DNA of 64,000 nucleotides from Eublepharis macularius (taxonomy: Eukaryota > Chordata > Lepidosauria > Squamata > Eublepharidae): positions 14,032,001 through 14,096,000 of the forward strand of contig NC_072801.1 in assembly GCF_028583425.1 (NCBI RefSeq), in the 5' to 3' direction. The position numbers were made by a program, and so were the translations under genes. Below the pieces are notes generated by a model. It had not been told where the DNA came from. It ran no database searches and saw nothing but the letters and a program-made list of their open reading frames with translations. Numbering within the stretch: the first letter of the stretch is position 1; every line of letters begins with the position of its first letter. Of the stretch, positions 12,128-24,150 are shown in pieces.

Positions 12128-13341
12128 AAGTGCAATTATAATAATAAATACTTATGTTTACTCAGAAGTAATTATCATTGCCTTTAGATCTAAACAAACA
12201 TTTATATCCTACTAAGCCCTGTGGACTTGGGTGCATCTCTGCTGAGGACTGCATTGTTCCAGTTCCCAAGTCCTACATGTATATTTCATTGATTACATTT
12301 CCAGCCACCCCCGAAAGCAATTGGGAAATTGGACCATCCACCATATACTTTCTCTTTCTTTTTCTCTCAGCATTTCTGCACATCACACAGAATTATCGCC
12401 CCCCCCTCCCCACCCCCATCCCTGCTTGCCTGTTTAGTGATATAGACCTCAACTGGAAGGGTGAGGAAGCATCCCCAGAAAAGAGCACACAGCATTGCTA
12501 CTTTGCTGAAGTTGAGCACATCCAGATCAGATCAATGTGTGGTTGGGTGACCTTCTGGGAATTCCATGTGCACCCTCCCTTGCTTGCCTGTTTCTCTACA
12601 AATACAGGTAGACATGTATTGCTGAATCAATGCATCGTGTCATTCCCGGTCCTGACCAGAACACACGTCATCATTGGATCAGCAAAGCTGATTTGCGGCC
12701 TGCCAAAGGGATGCTGTCGATCTTGTTGAGGAATCAAGGCAGAAAGCCCCTCTCTCCTCCTGCTGGTGGGCCCATCTACATTCAGTGCCCTCGCTGGCCT
12801 CTTGTCGCATCTGCACACCATTGCATTTCTTCCTTGGGTGTATAACCACAGAGAGAGCATTGCCACGTATGTTGGTTCTGCAACTCTTTGCCGTAACAGC
12901 TAATTTTATTTAGACAATGAAATCTTGTTGACTGACACTTTGCATTGATGATTGCAGGTGGTTGAGCTGAGCAGCCATCCCCTTCACTGGAAAACTGGAA
13001 AGTCTTGTCACTTTTCTTGGGAGCCGATCAGCAAATAAAGATGGGTTTGTTCTGTTGCAAGTTGGCCCATTTGGTTGGACAAGGTGGATGTAGTAGCTGG
13101 GTGTTGTTTCAGTTTGTGATGTAAGATATGTCATGAATAGGATCTGGAATGAATAGACAGGCTGGTGGCCCCTGCAGTTCTAAACAGATCTATCAGGGCT
13201 TCATTCTGTTTGATCCTGGTACCCGCCAGGGCGTTGGCCCACTGGGAACTTTCCCTGGAAGTCAAGTGACCACAGTCCATCCCTGACTAGATGAACCACG
13301 AGGCTGTGATTTCTTCTGAAAATTTCTGGATTCTCATAAAT

Positions 13342-13488
13342 GTAGTAAAATAGTAAAGAGTCCAATAGCACTTTTAAGACTAACCAACTTTATTGTAGCA
13401 TAAGCTTTCAAGAGCCACAGCTCTCTTCATCAAATGCATCTGACAAAGAGAGCTGTGGCTCTCGAAAGCTTATGCTGACTCCTCTGGA
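13342..13488. mobile_element. Short palindromic Penelope-derived element (147 bp)
   Basis: The element is flanked by the 8-bp repeat TCATAAAT (13,334-13,341 and 13,489-13,496). Its left arm begins with the GAGTCC-type terminus and the AACTTTATTGTAGCATAAGC block of the Penelope-like element, and its right arm returns through GCTTATGCT to CTCCTCTGGATC, the outer end of the full element. At the centre a hammerhead-like core runs CTGACAA, A, GAGAGC, TGTG, GCTCTC, GAAA (13,440-13,467). It has no coding capacity. It looks like a mobilised internal-deletion derivative rather than a degraded long copy. Confidence 0.75.
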
Positions 13489-14914
13489 TCATAAATCTAA
13501 GACATCCCTGATCAGTCCTGATCCCTAAATCTGGAGTTTTAGGGAATGGAGACTGAAAACAGTCTTTCTCCCCCAGGTTGTAAGAAGATAAGCAAGGAAG
13601 AAAAAGTAAGAAAGCATTAGTGAAGAAAAAATATGAAGAACACTCTCTTTGCCTGTCTTTTCCCCCTGCCGATACTAAAATCAATTCTGAGAAGGGGGCC
13701 ATTTTGATCAGGAAAATGATACAAACTGAAGGAGGTAATTCCTTCCCCCCCGCAAACCCTTCAGCCCTGATATATATCCCCCCACCCCTAGTGGCTGTGT
13801 TTTAAAATCGAACCGCATATCAAAGAACCCAGCTACAGATCCCTTATATAATATGAATTTGGGCCTTGTGTGTGGCTCTAGAACAGGTGAATACTGAGCA
13901 CCAGTCTCTGTATTACCAAAAATAGCCTGCTCCAACCATTGCTATGCTAAGAAGATTAGACTTCTTTTTTTCTTTCCCCCTTTTTGGAAATCAGCCTGAC
14001 AGTGCAAACGACTTGTTTCCTTGACATGTGCAGGAATATTCTTCCCCACCTGCTTTTTGCTTCTGAATTATTTTTAGTATCAAGAGCCACATTCAGAAAT
14101 TCCTGTTACTCAGAGCTGCCGAAATGATCGCAGCTTCTTGAGATGTATAATATTTACCATGCATGATTTGGGATGCGTAGGAGCACAGTTGGAGGTCTCT
14201 CTATTATTTTCTTAAAAGAAAGAAATAAAATTTGGGAAATCCACTGTATGGCAGAGACTGGCTGCCTCGTAGTACATAACAGACCTCACAGAGATATGTT
14301 CCAACAGTTAACAGTAAAAAATAAAGAAAAAGGAGAAGGAATTGATATTTTGCTCTGGAACTTTGCATTTCAAAGAGGAGAACACATGGTCACCGGGTCT
14401 CAAAGCCGAACTACGCATGACGCAAAAGATCTGTGATCAGATTTGCTGATATCGAGCCTGTTTTTTTTACTTAAAGGCACTCTGGTAGAAGAGGGAGCAG
14501 TTGTCATCAGAGTCATAATGATGGGAAAGGGTGGGGAATTAACTCTTCTTTGCACCATTTTCCAGCAGCCCCCCCGCCCCATCCGCCCAATATAGGTAAA
14601 TCTTATAACGGTAAATCAAATGAATGGTATTGTCAGCTCTGCTTCAGGTTCCTAAGGTCTTTTCACAGTTAAAGGCTGCCTGAATTGGAATTCTTTTGCA
14701 AATTTCCCACAGACTCAGACTGAATAAGGACTGAGAGAGAATCCTTCCTTTCAGCAAGTAATTTTTCCCTTTCTTAGTTTGGTGCAGGCTGTTCATCTTG
14801 CAATGGGTGCAGTTCATCCATAGCTGCTAGCTGAGAGAGGTAGTCGAGGCTCAGATAAATCCGGTGAGTATCAGATTGAATCCTGTGTTCAGTTGTGCCC
14901 TATATAGTAATGCC

Positions 14915-15294
14915 CAGAGCTTTTTTTCAGCTGGAACGCAGTGGAATGGAGTTCCAGCACCTCTTGAAAATGGTCACATGGCTAGTGGCCCCGCCCCCTG
15001 ATCTCCAGACAGAGGGGAGTTGAGATTGCCGTCCACGCCCCTGAGGCAATCTCAACTCCCCTCTGTCTGGAGATCAGGGGGCAGGGCCACTGGCCATGTG
15101 ACCATTTTCAAGAGGTGCCAGAACTCTGTTCCACCATGTTCCCGCTGACCCAAAATGATGTCATTGTGTGTTCCTGGGAGTGTGCGTGCACTTTACAGAT
15201 GTGGTACCAAGGGCACCACCTCCCACCAGGAGTTGCCCCCTGTGCTGGCAACCCACTGAGTTCCACCACCTCTTTTCCCAGAAAAAAAGCCCTG
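14915..15294 (-). mobile_element. hAT-like palindromic MITE, copy 2
   Basis: This 380-bp copy starts CAGAGCTTTTTTTCAGCTGG and ends AGAAAAAAAGCCCTG, with 8-bp flanks GTAATGCC / GTGACGCC (two mismatches). The arms meet near 15,040. A segment between the right arm and the right end adds TGATGTCA and a GTGCGTGCAC stretch also seen in copy 10. Confidence 0.9.
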
Positions 15295-16451
15295 GTGACG
15301 CCACTCACTAGCTGCTCTTTCTTATATTGCCTGAACTTGTATTTCCAAATCAAATTGCAAAATTTTTATGAAGCTACATTCAGTGTGTCTTATTGCAAAA
15401 AGAATCCCCCATTACAATATAAGAAATCCTCCATCTAAGATAAAAAGTGGAAGAGCGAAGAGGGAGATGAAGGAGAGAAGATAATAGGTTTAAACTCAAA
15501 TCAGGCTTGGCTTATTTGGCTACCTTAATAGTGGAAAAATCAAGCTCTAGGTAAATGATCCTTACTCATCTGGCGTCCTTTAGTTGCTTAGTATTCATTC
15601 GGTACGTGACTAATTCTGTTGTGATTGTTCCAATATTTAATACTGTGCTTGCCACTGATATAAAGATTGCTGGTTTCTAGTCCGTTCCCTCAAATGTGTT
15701 TACACATGGAACATTTATTCATCAACATCACAAAATAACCCTTCTTCACCCATTCTTGGGCAACTTAGCTGCTTTCCAGGATTGCACAGTTAAAATCCTA
15801 GCCGCTATCAGCACATTCAGCGCTGACGTGTGAGTCCTTCCGAGCCTTCTAGGCATAATACCAATTTATGCAAGCCCTGCGTCCTTACTGAGACAGACTC
15901 TCCACAGCCTCAGAAACAACAGCAAATATCTTGCCTCTCCATTCTTGACTGTCCACAAGTGTATATTGCCACCAAACAGCTTTCCCACATCTCCAAGAGG
16001 CATTTGATATACAATTGGTTTTGTAAACGTGGGATTGCTCAAACGTCTAGCCTCATTTTCACAAAATATATTTATTCTTTCCTCCCTGTGCCGACCAGGC
16101 AACTGACGTGCCTTCATCAGTAGCAACTGACAGCCCTAATGTCTCGGGCAAGTCTGTCTCGTTTTACCCCGTTTCTTCCAAGGAGCTCCGGCAGAATGCA
16201 TGCCCCCCTTTGTCCTCACAAGAACTCTGTAAGGTAGATTGAGAGGGAAGGAGCAGCCCGAGGTCTCTCTGTGTGCTTCATTCCGAGTAGGAATTTGAAC
16301 TTAGGAATCCCAGATTCTAGGCCAACACCCTAACCACTCGAGTAATTTAATATTTCTTAGCTATCCACTTTCCCCTGGGAGGTCTCTTTCGCCACGATCC
16401 GAGTTTCTCCTGACCCTGGTTTCTGACCCTACTTTATCACCTTGATCAAAT

Positions 16452-16895
16452 GAGAGCTGGTGTGGTATGGTGGTTAGAGTGTCAGACTAGGAACAGAAAA
16501 GAGCAAGAGTCCAGCAGCACCTATAAGACTAACAACGTTTGTGGTAGGGTAGGAGCTTTTGAGCCACAGCTCACTTCTTCAGAGTCAGCTAGACTGTGAG
16601 TCCATCTGTCCGTATATCTTGGAGAGTGGAGTGATTTCAGAAGCCAAATGACAATAGCCAGGGAATGACAATGGCAGGTGTGATTGCATAGGGTGGGGTA
16701 TGGAGAGGGGAAGTGGGTGTTGAACAGATTTGAATCCCCCCCCCACCATGGAAACTCACTTTCTGGGTGACCTTGGGCCAGTCACTCTCAGCCTTACCTA
16801 CCTTACAGGGTTGTTGTTGTGAGGCTAAACTGGAGGAGAGCAGAAGGATCCAAGCTGCTTGGGGAGAAAAGCGTGGTATAAATAAATATGTTTCC
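16452..16895 (+). repeat. tRNA-derived SINE interrupted by a Penelope-derived insert
   Basis: The head (GAGCTGGTGTGGTATGGTGG) stops at 16,496 and the body resumes at 16,722 (ATTTGAATCCC, CTTGGGCCAGTCACTCTCAG, GGGTTGTTGTTGTGAGG), ending in a GTATAAATAAA tail. Confidence 0.75.
16497..16721. mobile_element. Penelope-derived short element inserted in a SINE
   Basis: The segment starts with AAAAGAGCAAGAGTCCAGC and the CACCTATAAGACTAAC block, then GAGCCACAGCTCACTTCTTCAG, the complement of a hammerhead-like core. GAACAG at 16,491-16,496 and 16,722-16,727 flanks it. A tRNA-derived SINE is interrupted here and resumes at ATTTGAATCCC, which confirms an insertion. The 3' part (16,610-16,720) does not match the other copies. 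Confidence 0.6.
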
Positions 16896-17547
16896 AGGGT
16901 TCCTGAGCCTGGAAAGAGAGGCGGGGTGCAGAATTGCCAAGAGCAAGCCATGTGTAGCCTATTTGCATGGGGAATGAACATGGCGGCTCTTGAGAGGGTT
17001 GTATGAATGGATAAAAATATCAGCAGCCGTGGTGTTCACAGGATTGCCCGAATTCACAGGCGGCTCAAAGAAGGGAGGCCCCTTGCTGTGCTGTGACTGA
17101 GGAGCTGTCCAGCGTACCGAACCTGCGGGCCTTTGTGTCCTGCCTGCCTCTTCTCTCCTCTCTTGCTGGGCTGATATTTCTGGAGTCAGCAGGGAGGGAC
17201 AGAGGCTATTATAGGCTTTGCAGGGAAAAGGGAAGGTCAAAGTTGCTTGCCTGGCTGAATCCTAATACATATTTCTAGACATCCCTTTTTTTCCTGTGTG
17301 CCTGTCGTTACTTCTGCAGTTCTCACTGAATTATAGCCCAATAGGCTTGTTAGAGTGGGTATGGATTGCCCATGCTTAGCATGCCTCTCTGTGAATCCCT
17401 GATGTAGATTCTCCTGCTGACAGGGAGGAAGGGAGCCCAAAGAAGCGACTCATGCAGAGAACTGACAGACAGCCTCCTCTGAAGGCAGGAGATTCTGCTG
17501 CACCAGGAAAGACTGAAGGCTCCAACTTCATCATACGCAGAGACTCA

Positions 17548-17749
17548 GAGCCAAACTACAAGTGACGTCTTACACAGGTTGGACACTAGTCGGCTTCCCT
17601 CAAGTTTTGATGGGAAATGTAGGCGCCCTGGTTTTACAGCTTGGCTCTCCATTACAGCTGCAAGACCAGGATGCCTACATTTCCCATCAAAACTTGAGGG
17701 AAGCTGACTAGTGTCCAACCTGTGTAAGACGTCACTTGTTGTTTGGCTC
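17548..17749. mobile_element. PIF/Harbinger-like MITE, copy B
   Basis: Termini GAGCCAAACTACAAGTGACG and the complementary right end are flanked by TCA (17,545-17,547; 17,750-17,752). The interior is nearly the same as copy A, including CCTCAAGTTTTGATGGGAAA in both arms. At 202 bp it is a nearly complete hairpin around the centre CTCCATTACAGCTG. Confidence 0.8.
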
Positions 17750-18050
17750 TCAGCAAGGTTTCCCAAACCCAGCTGGAAGCTGCTTGGAAGGCTGGAAGAA
17801 AGAATCAGACAGAGTCGACAGGCAGCCCCCTTTGAAGTTGGGCAGTTCCGCAGCCTCACTGCTTCAGGAGGTAACTGAATGCCCCAATCTCACATGATCT
17901 CAGCCACAACTGAAGAATTACTGATCTGGAGAGATGTTGGTGATTATTTTAGTGTAATTCACAATTGTACCATTATGTTGCCTGCAGTGTGAGGGGGGGC
18001 TAACCACTGGATGTCAAAGAGAAGGATTCTAGCGTATCCTTCGCCATGAC

Positions 18051-18365
18051 CAGGGCTTTTTTCCAGCAGGTATGCGGTGGGATGGAGTTCCGGCACCTCT
18101 TGAAAATGGTCACATGGCCGGTGGCCCCGCCCCCTGATCGCCAGACAGAGGGGAGTTTAGATTGCCCTCCGTGCCATGCGGCGCAGAGGGCAATCTAAAT
18201 TCCCCTCTGTCTGGCGATCAGGGGGCGGGGCCACCGGCCATGTGACCATTTTTGCCAAGGGTGATTTAAACTTTAAAAAACTCCCCCCTTGTTCCAGCTG
18301 ACCCAAAGTGATGTCATTGTGCGGTCCTGAGTTCCACCACCTCTTTTCCTAGAAAAAAAGCCCTG
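18051..18365 (-). mobile_element. hAT-like palindromic MITE, copy 3
   Basis: This 315-bp copy has termini CAGGGCTTTTTTCC and GAAAAAAAGCCCTG; the flanks GCCATGAC / GCTGTGAC are a decayed 8-bp duplication. Both arms carry the same private variants (GATCGCCAG with CTGGCGATC, GGCCGGTGG with CCACCGGCC). Confidence 0.9.
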
Positions 18366-18451
18366 GCTGTGACACTGTAATTCTGTGTGTTCGGGGAATT
18401 TCTTTTTACGTGAGGATTCAGGGACGAAGAGATAGTCCTACGTGATACCGT

Positions 18452-18840
18452 TGCATGAACCTCTGTCGTGTAGTGGTTAAAGTGTCAGACCAGCATAAGA
18501 GAAACCCAGCTTTGAATCTCTGCTCTGCTCAGAAGGTGATTTTCTCCCTGTCTAACCTACTTCATGGGGTTACTATGAGGATAAATAGGGGCATGACGAT
18601 TATTTCTTCACTTCATTTATACCCCACTTTTCTCCTCGGCAGTGATCCAAAGCTGCATACAACATTCTCAGCTTCTTCACTTTATCCTCACTACGACCCT
18701 GTGAAGTAGGTTAGGCTGAGCACGTGTGACTGGCCCAAGATGACCCAGCAAACTTCCATGGCAGAGTAGGGATTTTACCGGGGTCTCCTAAATACTAGAC
18801 TAGCAGTGTAACCACTGCACAATACTGCCTCTGTGGCCCA
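18452..18840. repeat. Two tRNA-derived SINEs, head to tail in opposite orientation
   Basis: The segment 18,452-18,590 is a + strand copy (GTGTAGTGGTTAAAGTGTCAG, TTTGAATCTCTGC). The segment 18,595-18,840 is a minus-strand copy ending with its tRNA-like head (GCAGTGTAACCACTGCACAA). Confidence 0.7.
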
Positions 18841-18989
18841 TATTCCTGAGAACATGGATAAATATCCGATTCATGGAGGCCGTGAGATGTAAGTGGGATT
18901 TCCATAGGTAAAGGCAATTTATCTCTGAGCAATAGGGCACAATGTTTGTTGCCTTTTTCATGGAGGGAGTCATTAAGCAGAGGTACAGC

Positions 18990-19236
18990 CAGGGCTTTTT
19001 TTCCTGGGAAAAGAGGTGGTGGAACTCAGTGGGTTGCCGTCGGAGAAAATGGTCACATGGCTGGTGGCCCCGCCCCCTGATCTCCAGAGAGAGGGGAGTT
19101 GAGATTGCCCTGGCGTGGAGGGCGATCTCAACTCCCCTCTGTCTGGAGATCAGGGGGCGGGGCCACCAGCCATGTGACCATTTTCAAGAGGTGCCGGAAC
19201 TCCGTTCCACCGTGTTCCCCCTGAAAAAAAGCCCTG
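18990..19236 (+). mobile_element. hAT-like palindromic MITE, copy 4 (short form)
   Basis: This 247-bp copy has a perfect 8-bp target duplication GGTACAGC (18,982-18,989; 19,237-19,244). The arms share GTTGAGAT / ATCTCAAC and GGCTGGTGG / CCACCAGCC. It lacks the CRE-containing segment of the longer copies. Confidence 0.93.
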
Positions 19237-19244
19237 GGTACAGC

Positions 19245-21800
19245 ATATATTTTTCTGTTGTGTGCATAAGTTCCTGGGTTCAGCCTCGCACCTCCCTTTG
19301 AAAAGAAACTTGGTTGGGACTGAGATTTTAAGAAAGACCTTCCTCTGCTGCAGAAAACCTCAGAGAGCCATTTCCAGTCTCCGAAGAGTATTCTGGGCTA
19401 AACGGACAGCTCTGCTCACAGATGGAGAAGAGGCAGATACCCAGGCTGCACGGTCCGCTGCCAGGAGGCAGCTGCCTATACGCCACGGGTCTCTCGTTTT
19501 TATCTTTGAGATGGATTTTAATTGGCTTTGAGAGCCGATCTTGTCTAGAACTGGGGCACAAGCTTAATGAATGAATTAATCACTTCCTCGGGGGTGTTAT
19601 TTGGAGGGCAGCAGCATGCAAGATGGATGGCTCCGAAAGGGCACAATCCACCATGCAAGAGTCACAGATACGCTTTTTATACGATTGTCCTGATTTGGTT
19701 CGCTTTGGTGCCTGGTTTTCTATTACAAGATATATTTTTAAAAATCTACTCTCAGGGGTGGCTGTTTTCCCAAATCAAAGAATACAGCAACACTCAGCCC
19801 TGTTGGTCTCCAAAACAGTGCCATGGGGCATTCCAAGGCTACAAAAAAAATAAAAGGCTACAAATAATATATTTTTCAAGTTGTAGAATTTGAGACTGAA
19901 GCGCCATCTACTGTCACTTCTGCTCATTGCAGGAAAATGTCCGAGCCCCGTTCCACCCTCCTCACCCAGTATAGATATATAGTTAAAGCAGAGTTGAGGA
20001 TTACAATTTACATTTTGCATCAGTCATATCCTGTTTAAATAGGTAAACCGTTCTCTCTTTTTTCTTTATGAGTGCAAGCTAGTGTGTACTGAATGTATTG
20101 CAAAGGTACATGGATTGTTTGTTCATTTTACCAAGTAATCTCAAGACCCAATATTTTTTCAAACTTTCTTGGGAGGTGGGATTACAGTTCTCATTTGAAA
20201 ACGTTCAAGTGAAGGTTACACCGCATCTGAAATAACCACAAAGTAAAACAACAGGATGCTAATCTGCTGTCAGACTGGCACCATCTCTTCAAGCTTTCTG
20301 GAAGAAATTGAAATTATTTGTACTCCACAAAGCTTTTGAATTATGCTTTTAGCTGGTGTCAGTTGAGACTCTACAACATCCCTGCTTTTGTGCTAAGTGT
20401 TCCATTATAACGAGCATTTTAAGATTGGTGGTATATTTTATGATGCTAATTATTTTGGTTTCTTGTATCTTTTTTGGAGATCTCTTCTTGGATCCTCCGA
20501 CATGTTGTCTGCTCGAGGCCATTAATAAAACACAGCAAAAAAAGCAATAATGGTAGAATAGTATGTTTTTGTGTGATGTTTTACTGGTGCACATATATAT
20601 TGATGAATATGGATCAAACACTGTATGGAAAAGTATATCGATCCAACCTGATCTATGGCCACATCAAGGCTCTTCTTTTATTTTATTTTACCACAGTACA
20701 TGGCTTACTCCTAGGATCATTGAGGGGCATACAGTTCAAGGGAAAGGAACTGAAAACCCTGGTTTCACCTGTGAAATAAGATCAGGTAATTCAGAATTCC
20801 AAAATCTGAATTATCCCTACAACAGCCCTATAAGGTCATGAACTTAGACCTTCTGTGGTTGTCCGGTTTGCTCAGACAGCCAGTGTGGCATAGCAGATAG
20901 AGTGTCAGGCTATGATCTGGGAGATCCTAGTTTGAATCCCTACTCTGACATGGAAGCAGACTGGGAGACCTTGGGCCAGTAATACACTTTCAGTCTAAAC
21001 TCCTTCGCAGGGTTGTTGTGAGGAGAGCAATGTAAGCCATTTGGGGCCCCATTGAGGAAAAACACAGAGTATAAAAGAAATCAATGAATAAGGTACATCA
21101 GCGTGGTTGCAGACAAAGTCCTGGTTGGTGGCTTGAAGTGAGAGCTGAAAGACAGTGCTGCCTGTCTCCTTGACAGCTTTACCCTGAAATCTGACCACAG
21201 CCTCATTTCGTGGCTAACTATTTTGTATAACAGCTTCACAGCTGCTCTGGAAGCATGGGCAGGGCTTGAAAATGCAGGCTGGTCGAGGAAGGGAGAGGGT
21301 CGGTGTGTGCGCCATTCCCACGGGGTGTGTGAGTGTGTGCTTTCCCCCCACCCCCAAGTCCTATCACATGAACAGCTGTTTTCTCAGCTCCTGCTTAACT
21401 TAGTTTGTCAGCACAGGCAGGCAGGGACCAAGATGGCAACGTTCACTTTGCAGCCTAGAAATAGACCAAGTGTGTCAACACCTCTCATTTTGCAAATCTC
21501 AGGAAGGAGATCGGCACACCAGCAACTACCGCTCCAGGTCAGGCTTGCAGAGCACCTGGTGTATCAGTCAGTTTCAAAACAGAGGGGCAACAGGCACAAA
21601 TGATCTTGTCACCCAAGAACTCTGCCCCCTGCTCCCTGTCCCACGAATGCAATGAACCAAGCTGTAAATACATCAGTGCAATCAAGAAAGGCACTTTGTG
21701 CATGCTCACAGACACTCTCCTGTTTGTGATTGGGGGCTCAAATGAAAATGAATCCCTGCCCTCACTCAGCAGTAAGTCTGCAACTAGCAGTGATCTAGAC
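19245..21800. other. Intergenic, mostly unique
   Basis: Only the SINE at 20,875-21,095 is recognised. The part from 19,245 to 20,870 is AT-rich and shows no coding features. Confidence 0.45.
20875..21095 (+). repeat. tRNA-derived SINE
   Basis: The copy has GCCAGTGTGGCATAGCAGAT, B box GTTTGAATCCCTA, CCTTGGGCCAGTAATACACT and GGGTTGTTGTGAGGAG, ending with a TATAAAAGAAATCAATGAATA tail. Confidence 0.75.
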
Positions 21801-21804
21801 TCAT

Positions 21805-21960
21805 GGGAGGGTGGCTCAGTGGAAGAGCCTCTGCTTTGCATGTAGAAGGTCCCAGGTTCCATCCCCAGTGTCTCCAGTTAAAGGATCTCAGTTACCAAGT
21901 GATGAGAATAGGTCTTTCTCTACCCAGATGATCTGCAGATGGAACTCTTCTCACTAGCGT
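21805..21960 (+). repeat. tRNA-derived SINE, GGCTCAGTGG family
   Basis: The head GGTGGCTCAGTGGAAGAGC is an A-box-like segment and CCCAGGTTCCATCCCC the B box, followed by TCCAGTTAAAGGATCTCAG. This is a distinct family from the GAGCCAGTTTGG one. Confidence 0.72.
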
Positions 21961-22334
21961 TACCAACTTTTCTCCCTTTTTGAAAGTTGCCAAACTTTAA
22001 AACAAGCAAAACGTCAGCAGGTGACTAATTCCTTTCAGTGTAGCTCCATGTCAGAAAAGGGTCAAATGCTGAATTGTCACCACTTGGCAGACATTAAAGG
22101 CGCAGGGGCCCTGCCAAAATAAAGGAATTGACAACTTTCCAGTCCTAATATTTCAGTCTGAGAAAACTTCATTGCCAAAAGCATAGCGTTTTTCTCAACT
22201 CACCCACAAAAGAGAGTTTCCACCAAATTGTACCTTAAGAGCCGAACCACACAATACGAATTACACGCGGATGACACAAAAACTTACTTACACGTGTTCC
22301 AATGTGGGGGGCAGCTTTAGCAATCTGTCTGGTT

Positions 22335-22638
22335 TGAAAGAGGTGGTGGAACTCAGTGGTGAAACTCAGGACCACACGATGACGTCACTTTGGGTCCGCT
22401 GGAACAAGCGGGGAGGTTTTTTAAGTTTATATTGCCCTCGGCGAAAATGGTCACGTGGCCGGTGGCCCTGCCCCCTGATCTCCAGACGGAAGGGAGTTTA
22501 GATTGCCCTCCATGCCACAGAGGGCAATCAAAACTCCCCTCTGTCTGGAGATCAGGGGGTGGGGCCACCAACCATGTGACCACTTTCAAGAGGTGCTGGA
22601 ACTCCTTTCCGCCACGTTCCAGCTGAAAAAAAGCCGTG
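22335..22638 (+). mobile_element. hAT-like palindromic MITE, copy 5 (left end lost)
   Basis: The left terminal repeat is missing; the homology begins at GAAAGAGGTGGTGG. The right end reads GAAAAAAAGCCGTG, with one change in the terminus. TGACGTCA is intact at 22,380-22,387. No target duplication is visible, as expected after loss of one end. Confidence 0.88.
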
Positions 22639-23020
22639 CATAATTCCAAGGATTAGCTCAAGCCTGAAAAGCTGCCAATGCCTTTATTTTGGCTGGGCTC
22701 TTGTGTCTTTGATGTCTGCCTACGTAGTGGTAATATAGCCAAAACACTGGCTGTTGTCTTGAGATACAATGTGGCAGCCATTGTGAGAAGGCAGAAAACA
22801 AGTCTCCCCTCTCTGTCTAAAAAAGTGCATAGCCAATATTGTGTATATGCTCAGATGAATTCTTGCCTTGGTTATTAGCTTTTGTATGTTATATGCTTCA
22901 GAGCTTATCTTGCAAGAGGGATGCCTTCTCCAAAATTAGCTCTGGCAATTAATTTGGGATGGATTAGGTTGACAGCTGCTTATTTAACCAGAGAAGATTA
23001 GAAAGTGTGAGAATTAGGCT

Positions 23021-23319
23021 CAGGGCTTTTTTTTTCCAGCGGGAACGCAGTGGAACGGAGTTCTGGCACCTCTTGAAAATGGTCACATGGCTGGTGGCCC
23101 CACCTCGTGACCTCCAGAGCGGCGTGAAGGGCAATCTAAACTCCCTTCTGTCTGGCGATCAGGGGGCGGGGCCACCGGCCATGTGACCATTTTTGCCGAG
23201 GGCAATTTAAACTTTAAAAAACTCCTCCCTTGTTCCAGCTGACCCAAAGTGACGTCATTGTGCGGTCCTGAGTTCCACCACTGAGTTCCACCACCTCTTT
23301 TCCCAGAAAAAAAGCCCTG
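23021..23319 (-). mobile_element. hAT-like palindromic MITE, copy 6
   Basis: Both termini are present (CAGGGCTTTTTTTTTC and GAAAAAAAGCCCTG), but the flanks ATTAGGCT and GGCTTAAC do not form a duplication. The left arm is partly deleted near 23,115. TGACGTCA is intact at 23,250-23,257. A short duplication of GAGTTCCACCACTGAGTTCC lies next to the right end. Confidence 0.88.
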
Positions 23320-23470
23320 GGCTTAACAGTGCAATCTTTCCAAGCCCATTGACTTCCATGGACTTAGAAAGGTACAACTCTCTTTAGGATTGATGCAGTT
23401 CTAAAGACAGTTTCCTGAGTAAGCCCTACTGAGTAAAATAGGACTTACTGCTTAGGATTTCTCCCCTAAT
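23320..23470. repeat. Palindromic GTTTACTC / AGTAAG repeat family
   Basis: Sequence around AGTGCAATCTTTCC, CCTGAGTAAGCCCTACTGAG and TTAGGATTTCT matches a short inverted-repeat family with ends like GCAATCCTATGC and GTTTACTCAGAAGTAA. Other pieces are at about 6,957-7,022, 10,958-11,005, 12,155-12,260, 25,310-25,370 and 42,330-42,420. It is a small old MITE-like or SINE-like family; its superfamily is unknown to me. Confidence 0.5.
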
Positions 23471-23941
23471 GGATATATTTTGTTCTCACTCAAAGTCTGG
23501 TGGAAGTGAAGAAGAAGGTTGCTTGGCTACAGGCTCCAAGTTTCCTTGTGGCTCATTCTGTGTGTATACAGAAATGCTTTTTAGTATTTATCATCATCAT
23601 CATCATCATTATTATTATTGGTAGAGACATTGCCTGATTAAGCAAATCTTGCTGGAGTTGTTGATTAATTGCTCATCTAATTCATTACATTTTCATATAT
23701 CTGCACAGAAATAACAGCATTGTTTTGAAGGTGGGGAACTATGAGGGTTTTTTTTAGGTAGTGCAAGCCTATGTAAAAGCAAGCATGTATCTTAGCTGAA
23801 CCATTTCCTCTTGCAAGGAATTAAGGTAAATAATGTGATTTGGAATTAATCAAGGGTATCATTTGGTCAATCAAATTACAGAAGGCAGCTCCCCTTACGA
23901 CCACCCTCTTACCTACTGTTTTTAGAAGGCTATGGGGAGGG

Positions 23942-24150
23942 TGCCCTGACCTGGATAGCCCAGATGAACCTGATCTTGTCAGAGCTCAGAAGCTAAGCAG
24001 GGTTGGCCTTGGTTAATAATTGGATGGGAGACCTCCAACAAAGTTGTAGAGGGAGGCAATGGCAAACCACCTCTCTTGGTCTCTTGCCTTGAAGACCCTG
24101 CCAGGGGTCACCATAAGTCAGCTGTAACTTGAGGGTACTCTCCACCACCA
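23942..24150 (+). repeat. 5S rRNA-derived SINE (5S-Sauria type)
   Basis: The head is a clear 5S rRNA derivative: CTGATCTTGTCAGAGCTCAG, AAGCTAAGCAGGGTTGGCC, TTGGATGGGAGACC. The tail (AATGGCAAACCACCTCT, then GGGGTCACCATAAGTCAGC) resembles the 3' end of BovB, the LINE presumed to mobilise it. It is a SINE and not a functional 5S gene, because the 3' third of 5S rRNA is replaced. Confidence 0.88.

Larger units (their letters stand above)
12261..16440. other. Intergenic, mostly unique
   Basis: It holds the 147-bp Penelope-derived element and MITE copy 2. The stretches 12,270-13,330, 13,500-14,900 and 15,300-16,440 contain no exon or RNA gene I can recognise. Confidence 0.45.

Noticed and set aside
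12178..12729. 183-codon open frame
   Set aside because: It overlaps a GTTTACTC-family repeat and a poly-C tract, and has no recognisable domain.
23942..24060. Possible 5S rRNA gene
   Set aside because: The 5S similarity is diverged and its 3' part is replaced by a BovB-like SINE tail.
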